Shown in pieces: positions 53,931-64,000 of a DNA stretch of 64,000 nt (the stretch's first letter is position 1; every line of letters starts with the position of its first letter). The notes under the pieces were generated by a model. The model was not told where the DNA came from. It searched no databases and was given only the letters and a program-made list of their open reading frames with translations. The position numbers and the translations under genes were made by a program. Location of the stretch: the NCBI GenBank assembly GCA_033026295.1, contig CM065180.1, positions 19,249,523-19,313,522 on the forward strand. Reading direction: 5' to 3'. Source of the DNA: Channa striata (lineage: Eukaryota; Chordata; Actinopteri; Anabantiformes; Channidae).

Positions 53931-54558
53931 GCCAACCATCTGCCCCCCCTTCACTTTAACTTCTGTCTTTGTGGATAATTTCTGTTTTTCCTTGGTTAAA
54001 GATCTGCCTGGTTAAACATCTTTGATTGGTACCTCCTTTTGTTGTAGGTTTGAGTTTATGCAGACCTTTCATCTGACAGGCTAGTTGGCTGATGGGCTTT
54101 AGTCCTTTTTGTGTGGTTTTAGGTTGTCAGCAGTGTCTCTTACGATCTGTTCTAGTTGTATTTATTGTGTTTGGGTCTGCCTAATTTTAGGACAGTTGGT
54201 TTGTCTTTGAGAAATTAGTCTGTGCAGCCTGTGGTTGTGTTGTGGGCTCCTTGTACAGGGTCCTATGCCCACAATGCATAAGCTTAATGAGACATCTCTC
54301 ACACTTTCTCTCTTTCTCACCCTGCTTCTTGTAAAATGGCTGCCGTGTCATGCCACATGTTCAAATCATTGCACTAAATTTTTATTCCCTAGGAACAACC
54401 TCAACAATTGGTAAGTGCCATTTTTATTTATTTCAGTTTCAGCCTTTTCTATCAATTCTTAATAAAGAGACCAAAAAACTTTGTCCTTTTAATTTGCTTT
54501 GTGTTATTGTCCCCTGCCCCCTCCTTTCATGTCAGTCCAATATATTTGTTCGACTTTT

Positions 54559-54609
54559 TCGTTCGTTCGTTCGTTCGTTCGTTCGTCCGTCCGTCCGTCC
54601 GTCCGTCCG
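54559..54609. repeat. (TTCG)n(TCCG)n tetranucleotide repeat
   Basis: About seven TTCG followed by about six TCCG units, directly before the first of three exon modules. Confidence 0.93.
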
Positions 54610-54610
54610 A

Positions 54611-55020
54611 CGTTCAACTTCATCTGCTTGGATCGATTTTTGGAGCACCCACGTAGACCAAGAACGTCTACCAACAAAGTAAGTGTCGTAGGGTGTTGTG
54701 CATTTTGATGCCTGCTGCCCTACAATTTAACATTTCTTTCTCCGTCCACCAAACACTGCGCCTCGTTCGTCAAACGTTGTCGTCCATCTAGCAGGCAAAC
54801 TTGGATTTATTTTGGTTCATCAACATAGACCAGGAAGGTCTACCAACACAGTAAGTGTCATGTGGGGTGTTCTGATTTTGGTTGCTCCACTACTTCAGTC
54901 GCTCAATTTTCTGCAATGCCTGCTTGCGCGTCGGCCTGTCGTTAATCCAAACATGGCAGTCCATTTATCTTGGTGCATCAATGCAGACCAATAAGGTTTA
55001 CAACACTGTAAGTCTGACAA
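54611..55020 (+). repeat. Three tandem exon modules
   Basis: Three diverged copies, about 160-170 bp apart, each with a CATCAA-AGACCA acceptor side, an exon-like 21-22 bp piece (54657-54678, 54829-54850, 54987-55007) containing a GTYTACAACA- or GTCTACCAACA-type core, and donor GTAAGT. The exon-like part and donor are the best-kept portion. Confidence 0.6.
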
Positions 55021-55599
55021 TACAATTTAAATCCTATATGGCTGCCTGCTCATCCGTCGCGTCGTAATAAGCACAAACGCAAAATAATTCTAACTGCAAA
55101 TTTTATTCTAATTGCTTTGGCTTGGCCGCTGTGCCATCCTTTTGCTGCTTTCCTTTCCAACATGGCCGCCGTGCTATGACTAAACATTTCCGACATTTTA
55201 TAATGTTGGTGAAATAACTTTTTTTTCCATGTAGATCACAAACTGGTAAGTGCTGTTTTATATTTTTCCTTGGCTGCCATGCCATGTGTTGGCCACCATG
55301 CCCTGCTGTTTCTATAGCGGTCGCTTTCGTCAGGTAATGAATGGCACTTTTGGGATTACTGGACTGTGGTCTTCAATATAGCATCAAGTGGCATTTGTAC
55401 TGTTGTGTTGCTTGAAGTTCTCTGCTGCTGGTTCAGCACCACTCTGCAAAAGTGAAGGGTTGTATGTAGTTAGGTCCGGACAGGTGACCTCTAGGACTGA
55501 TGTAACTGACTAGGTTGCCGTGGTGTTGCTGGTGTGCTTTGTCTGCAACTATTGGTCAGGTCCTTGTGGCTGTATTATAACTTTAACTGGACATTGCTC

Positions 55600-56055
55600 T
55601 GCAATGTGCAACTGACTGCAGGGTCAGCAATTTGAGCCTGACCTCCTCCAGTTCTTATGCCAGGCTGATGGTGATTCAGTTCACTGAATAACGATTAGCT
55701 GGGTGTATCAGTAAGTCCCCATTAGTAATTTGTCTTCTAAAATTAGTTTGAATTGTAACTTCCTGAAATGCAGTGACCTACCAGTCATTGTTTTTGTGAG
55801 CCTAAAGCAAATTTCAGTCATATCTGGAATAAGTCAAACGCAAATCTGGAAACCTGTTTAAAATCTGCACTTGAGTAGTTCGCAAATTTTAAGTGAATAA
55901 AATGGGGACATGTTAGGTTAGTATTAGGATGGCTTTGGTCCCAGAGGTAGATCACATTGGCCACTGACTGCAGGGTCAGCGGTTCGATCCTTCTGTTTCA
56001 GTCCATGTCATGTGATTTGGCCAAGATGCTGGACTCAAATTAAAAAAAAAGTACA
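55600..56055. repeat. Old internal duplication, block 1 copy 1
   Basis: Diverged copy at 58715-59165: shared landmarks CAGCAATTTGA-CCTG, TATGCCAGG, AAATCTGGAAACC, AGTGAATAAAATGGGG and CAGGGTCAGCGGTTCGATC. The last part is a B-box-like dispersed repeat also present at 14821. Confidence 0.75.
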
Positions 56056-57399
56056 ATAGTTTATAAAATAGTTATGCTTTAAATTGGACAAATACTGCAT
56101 ATGGTGCCTTCTTGCACAAAATATGCAAATTAGTGTTTGGGAAAACACTAATTATACAGTTTACATCAAGTTAAAATAGAACTTTAAATTTATGTAACTG
56201 TATTCTCTGGCCATGTCTGCATTCACCTAGTCAAGTTCTCATAAACTCATCTTTCTGCTCTGCTTCTCTGTCCAGATTCAAACTTTATTCTTGGAGTTTT
56301 TCCAAAACCTTTCCATGTTTGCCTGTGGACAGGGAGACATGAGGAGAAATGAGCTTGTAAGCAGGCTTTATTTGCACACACAGAATTTTACTGGCTTAAT
56401 GCAGATGTGGCTTGTTTCTGTTTCTTTGTCAGTCTTTAGTATTTCTGTTTTCTCGCTTATGTGCCTTCATACCACAATGGGGACTAAACTTGATTTTCTT
56501 TGCAGGCTTTGTTTCTTTTCTGGCTTCTTTGCTGTTTCTGTTTCACACTTTCATTTTTTTTTTCCGTTTGTCTCAATGTCATCACCCTGGAACAATAACA
56601 TCTCGGGTTGATCTTCCAGCAGTATCGTCTGTCTTCAAATCTGTTTTGGCCACTGATCTCACCAGTGTTTGTGCATGCAGTGTTTTATTTAACCTTCTTC
56701 TAAGGCACTTTATTTTTCCACTTTCTTTATTTGCTCTGTGCCCCCCCCCCTCCAAACACACCACACACCTCCTCCTGTTTGTGCAATCGGTCTGGAAAAA
56801 TTACTTGTGTACAGGTACAGTAGATCTCCAAACGGTGAGTGTTATTTTTTTGTTTTTTCCTAAGGCTGCATGTTACAGGTTTTCCATATTCTGACATGTC
56901 CATTAACACTGGGTTTTTCTTAACTTTGACTTTCAGTCTTTGTTGTTGCCCCCCCAATAAACCTAGGGTTTTAAATCTGTCTGAAAGTCTGAAAATCACA
57001 ATTTAAATGGCTACAGTTTTAACTAGACTGCATTGCTGCTCAAGTACTAGGACTTTGACATTTGCAAACAGGTTATCAACTATACTTAGTTTTAGCTGGT
57101 TTACAAGTTGTGTTTTGTGTTTATATCTTTATATGCCAATTTATTTAATTTATAAAATTGGCATCAACTGCAGTGTGCAAATGCCACATTCATCAGTTAA
57201 AGACAATCCAAGGACCAAAGTTTGGTTGTTCCTGGTCATTTCCTTTTTCCAAATCTTTAAATTGCATTGCAATGACAGGCTTGGTATAAATTGTTTTTCA
57301 ATTATAAAATGCCAAGTTGGGCTTTTAATATATGCTGCTGTCAATCACACCACCCAAACTAGACGATAAATTTGAGTTCACACAGATTTGTGTGGTAAA
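56056..57399. other. Non-coding, exon-like pieces only
   Basis: Contains the candidate exons 56275-56356 and 56815-56834, a T-rich stretch and a C run (56742-56751). Open frames here have no known domain. 57215-57300 resembles 60765-60830 at low level. Confidence 0.4.
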
Positions 57400-57735
57400 A
57401 TGCTGGCTCATCTCTCTGCTAAGTTTGAAGCGTTGTAGCTGAAATAGGCCTAGCCGTGTTAGTTCTGCGTTTCGATCAGATATTTAGGGAGGCCTCCCAG
57501 CAGGGGATCTAACCCCACCCCTGCTTAATAGATCATTAGGGTACCGGCTTAAAATGATGCTGGGGTACTTTGGGTATGTTCGGAGCGGTTATTTTGCAGG
57601 AGTGCGTTTGCGCGTCGCAGGGCAAACCTAGCAAAGGGATGACTCTGACTCTCAGTTGACCCAGTTTGGTTGCACTATGTGGTCTGGCTGGTGAGCATGA
57701 CAGCAGCATGAATAAACCTTGTGAAATGTGCCATG
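57400..57735. repeat. Old internal duplication, block 2 copy 1, with hairpin
   Basis: Pairs with 60950-61325. Best-kept parts are GGGAGGCCTCCCAGCAGGGG (57488), GCTGGGGTA, GAAGCGGTTA/GGAGCGGTTAT, GCAGGAG-GCG and GGATGACTCT. After the palindrome GGAGGCCTCC, AGCAGGGG can pair with CCCCTGCT (57496-57524). Confidence 0.65.
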
Positions 57736-58714
57736 TTGGCTCAATGGTAAACAAATTTGTACCAAGCTAGGTTAGTCATATTAATAACATAAATGCAATA
57801 GTAACGCAACAGTATGAAGATTTGTGAAAAATTGAGATGGTAGTTTATTCCACTTCTACTTGGCAATCTGACAACTTTTTTTTTTTTTAGTTTGGTTAAA
57901 GATGTATTGGAGTAGTAGACTACTCACATCCACCTAATTTAATCATCTTTTTTGCTATCCTTCCATTTGTAGTTTCTTGTTATGACATTATTTTTGTAGA
58001 GGTGTGGCTTTTTGGTGTTTTGGGGTCTATGTCCTTGGGTTTTTCAGTCTTTCTGCCTTTGAGTGTAGCTTGGAACAGTGTTTAGTTTAGGGAGACTTTC
58101 AAACTTTAATTTATTCAACTTTTTCACACTTGGTTTATTGCCCTTTTGATGTAATTTGTCATTCTCAATGCCATAACAAAGGTACGCACAACCATACTTA
58201 TTTTTTATTTTTTTTCGTTTATATTTAAACTTGTTAGTGTTTGTGGTGTGTGTTTTATTTTTTTTTCTTTCCCAGTTCAGTTAGGGGTTATTTGTTTCAT
58301 ACTTCACTACTAATTCACTACTCATTACATGGATCTGGATGAATTGAAAGCACTAGTCCACCAACATACATCATGATCATTGACATGGCTTCACCTTTCT
58401 TCAGTAACAGTGAGTCTAATCATATCCTTGTCCTTCAGGCTTTTTATAATTGGCTTAAACTACTTTCTAGCTGATTTGCTGAATGAGTAACCTATCGTCA
58501 TTTCTCCTTCCTAGCTGCTGTGATTTCATGATTTCTTCTGAATGGTAAGTTCTGTTTAATTTAAGTTTTTGGCCTTATGTTATTTTTTTTTTTTCAAGCT
58601 TTGTCTTACTCTTTGGCCACACTTTAACCTGTTCTTGTTTGCTCATATTTCGAGTAGCTGTTGACTATGATTTGAACAACCTAGGGTTTTTGATACAGCT
58701 TTTAGTACACTCCA
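57736..58714. other. Non-coding, T-rich; one exon-like piece
   Basis: Holds the candidate exon 58515-58544 (acceptor CCTTCCTAG, donor GTAAGT). Otherwise T-rich intron-like DNA. Confidence 0.4.
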
Positions 58715-59165
58715 AAATTGTTGAACACAGCATCAGCAATTTGATCCTGGCCTCCTCAATTTTTATGCCAGGTTGACTGTTATTCAGTCCACTCAAAGAT
58801 TAATTGAGTTTCTCCCAACTAGTAAGTTGTGTTGCTAAAATGACGCAAAATCTAACATCCTAAAATGCTATGACATACCCGTCATTGTTTTAGTAATCCC
58901 TAAAGCAAATGTTAGAAGAGGTAGTCATATGTGGAATTCTGAAAGTCAAAGGACAAATCTGGAAACCACGCAGTCTACAAATTCAAAGTGAATAAAATGG
59001 GGTCATGTACTTCAGTTGTTCTAATTAGCATTGTTGGATGACTGTGGTTCCAGAGGTAGATTAGGTTGGGCACCGACTGCAGGGGTCAGCGGTTCGATCA
59101 TTTTCTATTTTAGCCCACATGTCATGCAATTTGGCCAAGATGCTGAAACCAAAGTTGCTACATGT
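58715..59165. repeat. Old internal duplication, block 1 copy 2
   Basis: Counterpart of 55600-56055, with about the same order of landmarks and many substitutions and indels. Confidence 0.75.
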
Positions 59166-60949
59166 GTCTTCTGTCCTATGTCCCGAAGTAGATGAAAAGA
59201 CATTTTGTTAGTCACAGACATGACAAGTTCCAGTACCTGTACCTATCTACAGTGTGTCTGAGTGTCCAAGCCTAGATTAAGTCTACTTTATCAGAATGTC
59301 TGATCATTCTAGATCTTTCTGTATTTTTTTTTTCTAAATCAATTGTATTTACAGGGACTTTATTTCTACCACCATATACATCAATTCTACACTTTTTCCC
59401 AGTGACCTGTGCCTGCATGATATTTAGTGGGGAATTAGAGACTGAAGTGTGTAGACAATATTTGAGGCTCTCTGCTTCTATAATAAACATTAACCAGTAA
59501 AGTGGTCAGATTTGTGTTTGTAGTTTTAGACAGTGGTGTTCCTCAGAATCAAAATGTGGAAAAAAGAAATCAGTGTAAGCCTGAGTTGGTCGTAGACAGA
59601 TTTTCTCAATGAAAAGTCAACATTTCTAACAAGATCTTGTATTTCAGTCCGAGCTGAGTTTACCACGTCCTGCATCACTGTTTTCCTCCAACTCTGCAAG
59701 TTGCCCTCAAACTGCAGGTCCCCCTAACTACAGCAGGTAAAAACAAAGTTGTTTTAACATGACCCATTAAGAGAAAAGTGGCGCATTGTCTGAATTTCTG
59801 GGAAGCAAAGCTCGCTGCTGATTAAATGCCAGTATTAAATTTAGAAGCACTTTGTTTGGTTCAATGTCGATGTTCAAAGATTACCCAACTACTGCTTAGT
59901 TGTGCTGCAAAAACCTTGCATGACATTTTTACTGCTGGTTGACTACCTTACCTAGACCCGATGTGTTAATCTACAGTATGTAGGCTGATGTTGGGACAAG
60001 TGCTATATAAATAAAAGGGCAGACACAGGATTTTAACTAGCTCAACTGTAAGTTAGAACCTCTTAACTTATGGCTGAAGAATAGAGCAAAACTAGTTCTG
60101 ACTAGTTTTTTTTTTTTTTTTTGTCTTTTAAGGACTTCAGGATGACTCTGTTTGGAAATTGACGAGCACAGGACTCCTGAACCTGCATCGTCCCAGTTCT
60201 ACCCAGCAAGACGACCACTTCCACATCCTATAAACCCCAATACAAGGAGACATTGGGTGAGACTGAAATGCGTCTTACCTCCCAGGCATCTTAATACGAC
60301 ATTAGTAAAACTCTCCTGAACTGCTGCAGGAAACTCCATTTAAACTGGATACGTTCACTGCTGCCCACCCACCCCCAGACCACATGGACTTGTATGCATT
60401 TCAGTTTGGATAAAAGTTTTTTTTTTTCCCCCTTCTAGAGTTAATCTAGTGTTTCACTGTGAATTTTCTCATCAATTTATAAAATCTCATTTAATGTGAT
60501 ATAAAATTATATGCATAATTATCATATCTTTAAAATGAGGTGTGTACATTGTTGTACAATTTGACATATTTGACCTAGAAAAGTATTTTCCTGCTCAGAT
60601 ATTCATTCTAAAAGCTTTAATGGTTGACTGAAAATGTAAATATACCACAGTGGTTTTAGTTATAACTAGGTTTGTGACATTTTGCTTTCTTCTGCTAATT
60701 CAGCCCATGTGAATAAACTTGTAAATCAGTTTTGGCAATAGGGCACTTGGTTGACACTCATCCTAAAGACCAAAGTTGGTTGTGCCTGGTTAATGTTTTA
60801 AATTGCCAACTGCAGTTACAAGGATAAACTTGTTCTAAATTTGCTCAGAGTTGTGCTTTTCTCACGGAGTTTAGTTATGCTGTTCCACATTACCACCAAA
60901 ATTATGCCAATGTTGGCAGTAGACTTTTCTGGGTGAACTGAAATTGATA
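59166..60949. other. Non-coding; two exon-like pieces near the 3' side
   Basis: Contains candidate exons 59648-59736 (acceptor ATTTCAG, donor GTAAAA) and 60133-60256 (long T run then TTTTAAG, donor GTGAGA), the largest of the series, and AATAAA at 60007 and 60712. No coding features. Confidence 0.4.
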
Positions 60950-61325
60950 AAATGCTGGCTCATATCTCTGTCAAGTTTAATTCCCAGGGGAAAGTCGAGT
61001 GGTACGTTGAAATAGGCTTGTTTTTAGATCGTGTAGTTAGTTTTAAGGTCCGTTTCGATAGATACAATGGGAGGCCTCCCAGCAGGGGAACTTATACAAC
61101 CCCTGTAAAGCGCGCTTTATTTGTTGCGAAATGAAATGACGCTGGGGTATCTAGGCGGTTTCATACGCAAGTTGTCGTCGAAGCGGTTACTGGGCAGGAG
61201 CGCGTTGCGGTGGGAGTAAACATGGCAGAGAGATGACTCTATGGACTCTAAATGGACCCGTTTTGGGTCTAATAGTCAATGTACAGTGGGTGAGGTGTGT
61301 GTATAGCAGCTTGACTAAACTTTTT
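60950..61325. repeat. Old internal duplication, block 2 copy 2, with hairpin
   Basis: Counterpart of 57400-57735. The palindrome GGAGGCCTCC and the following stem (CAGGGG with CCCCTG, 61083-61105) are kept although the loop and flanks have diverged. Confidence 0.65.
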
Positions 61326-61639
61326 TTGGTGCATTGTGTTCCAGGTGAACAGTAAAACAGCACCAAGCTATAAATTAATAATACAATTGAAAATCACATG
61401 GGTTGAATTACAGATGAAGTTGGAAGGTTAAAACATGAAATTAAGATGCTAGAAGCAAATGTCAGTGGTTGAATGAAAAGACGGTTTGTTCTACATAAAC
61501 ACGATTGTAATAAGGTAACTGGATGAATTACTGTCACTGTTTAGGCTTGTGAAAGTTATTTGGACTTGAGCAGATTTACTAACTTGTGACATTTACATGT
61601 ATTTTGTTAGTATGGTTAGCTTTAAGAAACCTGAGGGCA

Positions 61640-61855
61640 TTTTCTGGACCATTACGAGGTTCTTAATTCTGACTACCTCTCACAATGACGTGACCATTTT
61701 GACCCCATGCGGTCGAGGCAGATGGCCGCATACCTTGACCCGGGTTCTGCTGGAGGTTTCTTCCTTCAAAGGGAGTTTTTCCTCTCCACTGTCGCCTAGT
61801 GCTTGCTCAAGGGGATTTATGGGGAAAAAATGGAATTGAAAACAGTGTGCTAGAT
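61640..61855 (+). repeat. Widespread fish interspersed repeat, fragment
   Basis: Carries the familiar fish repeat core GGTTCTGCTGGAGGTTTCTT, GGGAGTTTTTCCTCTCCACT and GTCGCCTAGTGCTTGCTC, preceded by a GGTCGAGGCAGATGGCCGC block. The class of element is uncertain. Confidence 0.65.
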
Positions 61856-62386
61856 TAAGGTTACCAGTCAGAGCTTGTCCAGTTACCAGCTTTTTTTAAT
61901 TATTCATCCTATTGAGGAACTGTCATTGTTCTAAACAGTTATGTTAACGTAAGATCTATTTTTAATGTTTTGTAAAAAGGTGAACTGCTACTTCTTTACC
62001 TGCAGACTGCAAATAAAAGCTTTGTGTAACTTGTATTGCATCAAATGGCATTCCATGTCTTCCTATATAAACTAAGCAGCTTCTGATTTGCTTTTCACTG
62101 TAAATCTTTTTGTCTTAAGGACTAGTCCGTTGTAAACGAAGAACGCATTTTTGGTTATTTACCATTTAAACCATTTCTTTTAAATGGCATGGATTTAAGT
62201 GTTTTCCCTTTTTAGACTCCAAGCAGGTCTCTAAAGGCTAATATTAAATGTTAATGTCAAACTGCTTTGATACAATTCTCTTCCAGTGGTTTTGCATCAG
62301 GCTACAGCCATCTAATAACTAGTCAGGTTTCTCTACCCCATCACCAATATCTGTCTGCAAGGTCCTTCTGCCCTGCTGGTTTCCAA

Positions 62387-62389
<3 letters not shown>

Positions 62390-62423
<34 letters not shown>
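62390..62423. repeat. Poly-T tract of 34 bases
   Basis: Uninterrupted T run. On the minus strand it would be a poly-A tail for a retroposed sequence lying to its right, but no recognised retrosequence is there. Confidence 0.95.
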
Positions 62424-62440
62424 CCTGAGAACTTCCTCAG

Positions 62441-62503
62441 TCAGAAGCTAAATCTTACATTATGATGGTATGGGAGTGTAAGATTTTATTATCCAGCTTC
62501 TGA
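62441..62503. other. Imperfect inverted repeat
   Basis: TCAGAAGCT and AATCTTACA on the left pair with TGTAAGATT and AGCTTCTGA on the right, with a bulge of about 8 bases on the right arm and a loop near 62460-62476. It could be a hairpin RNA or a miniature element. Confidence 0.5.
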
Positions 62504-62863
62504 GAGATGCCTGATTCAGAAAACGAGATTTCTGTTTTCTAGATGACATGAATATAAATCTAGATGTGTGCTCCCCTTTTGTATCACAAGGCTGCAGAGA
62601 CAAACTCCTAATATATTAAAAGCCCTTAAAGATACATACTGATTTTAATTTAATCTCAACCTTTCGTATTAAAATACAATAATTGAAAGTCTCTAAGCCT
62701 CAATGTAGAAAATGTAAATAAAACTTAACATATACTAAATACACATGTGAAATGTTTATATGATGTAACAACAGAAGTGCACAAAACCATATAATCCAGC
62801 TTAATTGAGGTCATGTGGTGTGGACAGTTTTTGTTCAGTGGTTCAACCTCCTGTGTCACTGTG

Positions 62864-63310
62864 AGTCTCTGGCACAATAATAAACAGCAGAATCTTCAGT
62901 TTTCAGACTGTTCATCTGCAGATACACCTGCTGTCTGCTGTTGTCTCTGGAGACGGTGAACCGGTCTTGAAATGACTGAGCATAGTTGATGTTAGCACTG
63001 TCATAAATACGAGCAACCCACTCCAGTCCTTTTCCTTCAGCCTGTCTGACCCAGTGCATCCAGTAGCTGCTAAATGTGAATCCAGAGCCAGTACAGGTCA
63101 GTCTGTGAGATTCTCCAGGTCTTTTAACAACTGGTTCAGATTCTGTCAGAGTCTGAGCATCAACACCTGCTGAGATGAAAAAATATAATAATTTTTTCTG
63201 TTAGTTTGGATGTTGCATGAAAAACAAACTATTTCAATCTGGGATCAGTAAAATTCTTCACCTGTCCAGCAGAGAGTTAACAGCAGCAGTCCTGTCCTAC
63301 AGTCCATCAT
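62864..63310 (-). CDS. ighv: IGHV segment, group A, intact, beyond the 11-kb gap
   Basis: Leader 63262-63310 (MMDCRTGLLLLTLCWTG). V exon 62864-63166: GVDAQTLTESEPVVKRPGES, LTCTGSGFTFSSYWM, HWVRQAEGKGLEW, CDR2 IYDSANI, AQSFQDRFTVSRDNSRQQ, DSAVYYCARD. RSS: heptamer CACAGTG 62857-62863, spacer 22, nonamer ACAAAAACT 62826-62834; the spacer resembles that of the A' segment at 49852. Intron, leader and upstream flank match the gene at 25412-25863. It looks functional. Confidence 0.92.
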
Positions 63311-64000
63311 GTCCAACTGTGTGTCCACTGTCCTCTTGTCCTCTCTGCAGACTGATAAATAGAGGTGAAGACATCTGAGTTTTGCATTAACTCCTCCTGA
63401 CCAGAGGTGGGAAGTGACAAATATGTCTTTACAGTCTGTATAACTTGAGAATTAATTTTTCGAACCAACTCCTCCCTACATTGTAACTCACATGTCTGTA
63501 CTTCCAACTCTTTACATTTTCTAAACAGGAAGAGGAACAGTCTGGATTCACAAGCAGCAGGGTTTGGACCTCCACAGTCCAGTTTTATTGTAACCTCACT
63601 CACTGCAGGAGGCTTCTTACAGGTTTGACTATTAACATTAATATGATTTATTAAATGAATGCAATAATTTCTTTTAAATAGTTTCCTGTATAAACTAGGT
63701 TTATAAAACAATGCAAAGTTAAAAAAAATAAATAAAATGAAACAATACCATAGCTTTCCCAGGTTGTCTGGTCTGTCTCTAATTTATTTTTATCTTTAAG
63801 GCATAATTAGAGCTGCTGTTTCCTGATCATAATGTTTCATATTGTGAAGAACTAATTTTAGTTCCCTAACTCTGGTCTTCAATGTTAAAGTTTTGTTTTA
63901 AGTTAGTTGTGATTAGTTATTATTAGTCACCGTTTTTAACACAAACATGAGATTTTTCTGATACTCAAAATTTCATCCCAGTTTAACATCTGAGACAGAA
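63311..64000. repeat. Duplicate of the flank at 25864-26540
   Basis: Near-identical to the upstream region of the V at 25412-25863, including the hAT-like piece (63398-63620). The duplication continues to the end of the window. No gene. Confidence 0.85.

Larger units (their letters stand above)
51900..62030 (+). ncRNA. Candidate spliced long non-coding RNA gene with micro-exons
   Basis: Inferred. From the CpG region a series of short exon-like pieces bounded by strong splice sites runs on the plus strand: 52844-52871, 53123-53137, 54393-54410, 54657-54678, 54829-54850, 54987-55007, 55235-55245, 56275-56356, 56815-56834, 58515-58544, 59648-59736 and 60133-60256. Most donors are GTAAGT or GTGAGT and several acceptors follow long T/C runs. 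Several pieces share a GTCTACCAACA- or GTAGATC-ACAAACT-like core. No open frame joins them. AATAAA signals at 60712 and 62012 could end the transcript. Layout with many tiny non-coding exons resembles snoRNA-host genes, but I found no convincing box C/D or H/ACA RNA in the introns. The exact chain is uncertain. Confidence 0.45.

Noticed and set aside
53036..53978. Several long open frames in both directions with repetitive translations.
   Set aside because: They follow the 28-, 18- and 40-bp tandem arrays, which lack stops in several frames.

Overview
The window is a stretch of an immunoglobulin heavy-chain variable (IGHV) array from a bony fish, very probably a percomorph-type teleost. The case rests on dozens of V segments with the teleost layout: a short leader exon, an intron of about 70-120 bp, a V exon of about 300 bp, then a heptamer, a 22/23-bp spacer and a nonamer. 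It is also supported by a fish-type Tc1-like transposon, by widespread fish interspersed repeats and by AT-rich intergenic DNA. The species cannot be told from the sequence. Every V segment lies on the minus strand, so the D, J and constant genes should lie beyond the low-coordinate end if the locus has a single orientation. No D, J or constant exon was recognised.

I sort the V segments into groups by leader and FR1. Group A: leader MMDCRTGLLLLTLCWTG-like, FR1 QTLTESEPVVKRPGESH. Group A': leader MIRPDY..., FR1 starts GSEAQTLTE. Group B: leader MFSVALLLLLAAGS, FR1 VKCEELTQPESVTVQPGQ. Group C: leader MFSVALILLLTAGS, FR1 NSIDLIQTDSVVVQPGQ. Group D: leader MENTVVWILLFVVSIHG, FR1 EIKLDQSESEVKRPGD. 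Group E: leader MTLTTSLTFLLLPVISG, FR1 CSQTLTESEPVVKRPGQ. Group F is known only from 3' halves with heptamer CACACAC. About twenty segments have leader, splice sites, open V exon, both cysteines, the core tryptophan and an RSS. The others are broken in visible ways: missing leaders, stops, frameshifts, truncation, a damaged heptamer, or leader-only remnants.

Layout. 1-8.2 kb: group A and B genes with fragments. 8.2-10.1 kb: a truncated group F segment abutting a Tc1-like transposon with a frameshifted transposase. 10.1-51.2 kb: the main array of groups A-E, built by repeated segmental duplication in units of about 1-3 kb, with small mobile-element debris (a LINE 3' end, a Tc1 remnant, hAT-like pieces). 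51.2-62.5 kb: about 11 kb without V genes. It starts with a CpG-rich, promoter-like stretch carrying two perfect TGACGTCA sites and continues with a series of very short exon-like pieces on the plus strand, each with good splice sites, mixed with minisatellites and an old internal duplication. This looks like an undescribed, spliced, non-coding transcription unit nested in the V array and running opposite to it. 62.8-64 kb: V genes resume with a group A segment whose upstream flank duplicates that of the gene near 25.8 kb.

The V genes work as a pool. RAG joins one V to a D-J unit through its 23-bp-type RSS, and each V promoter (an octamer ATGCAAAT or variant on the minus strand, upstream of the leader) drives the rearranged gene. 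Two germline mosaics (47.4 and 50.9 kb) and many flank duplications show that unequal exchange or gene conversion shapes the repertoire here.
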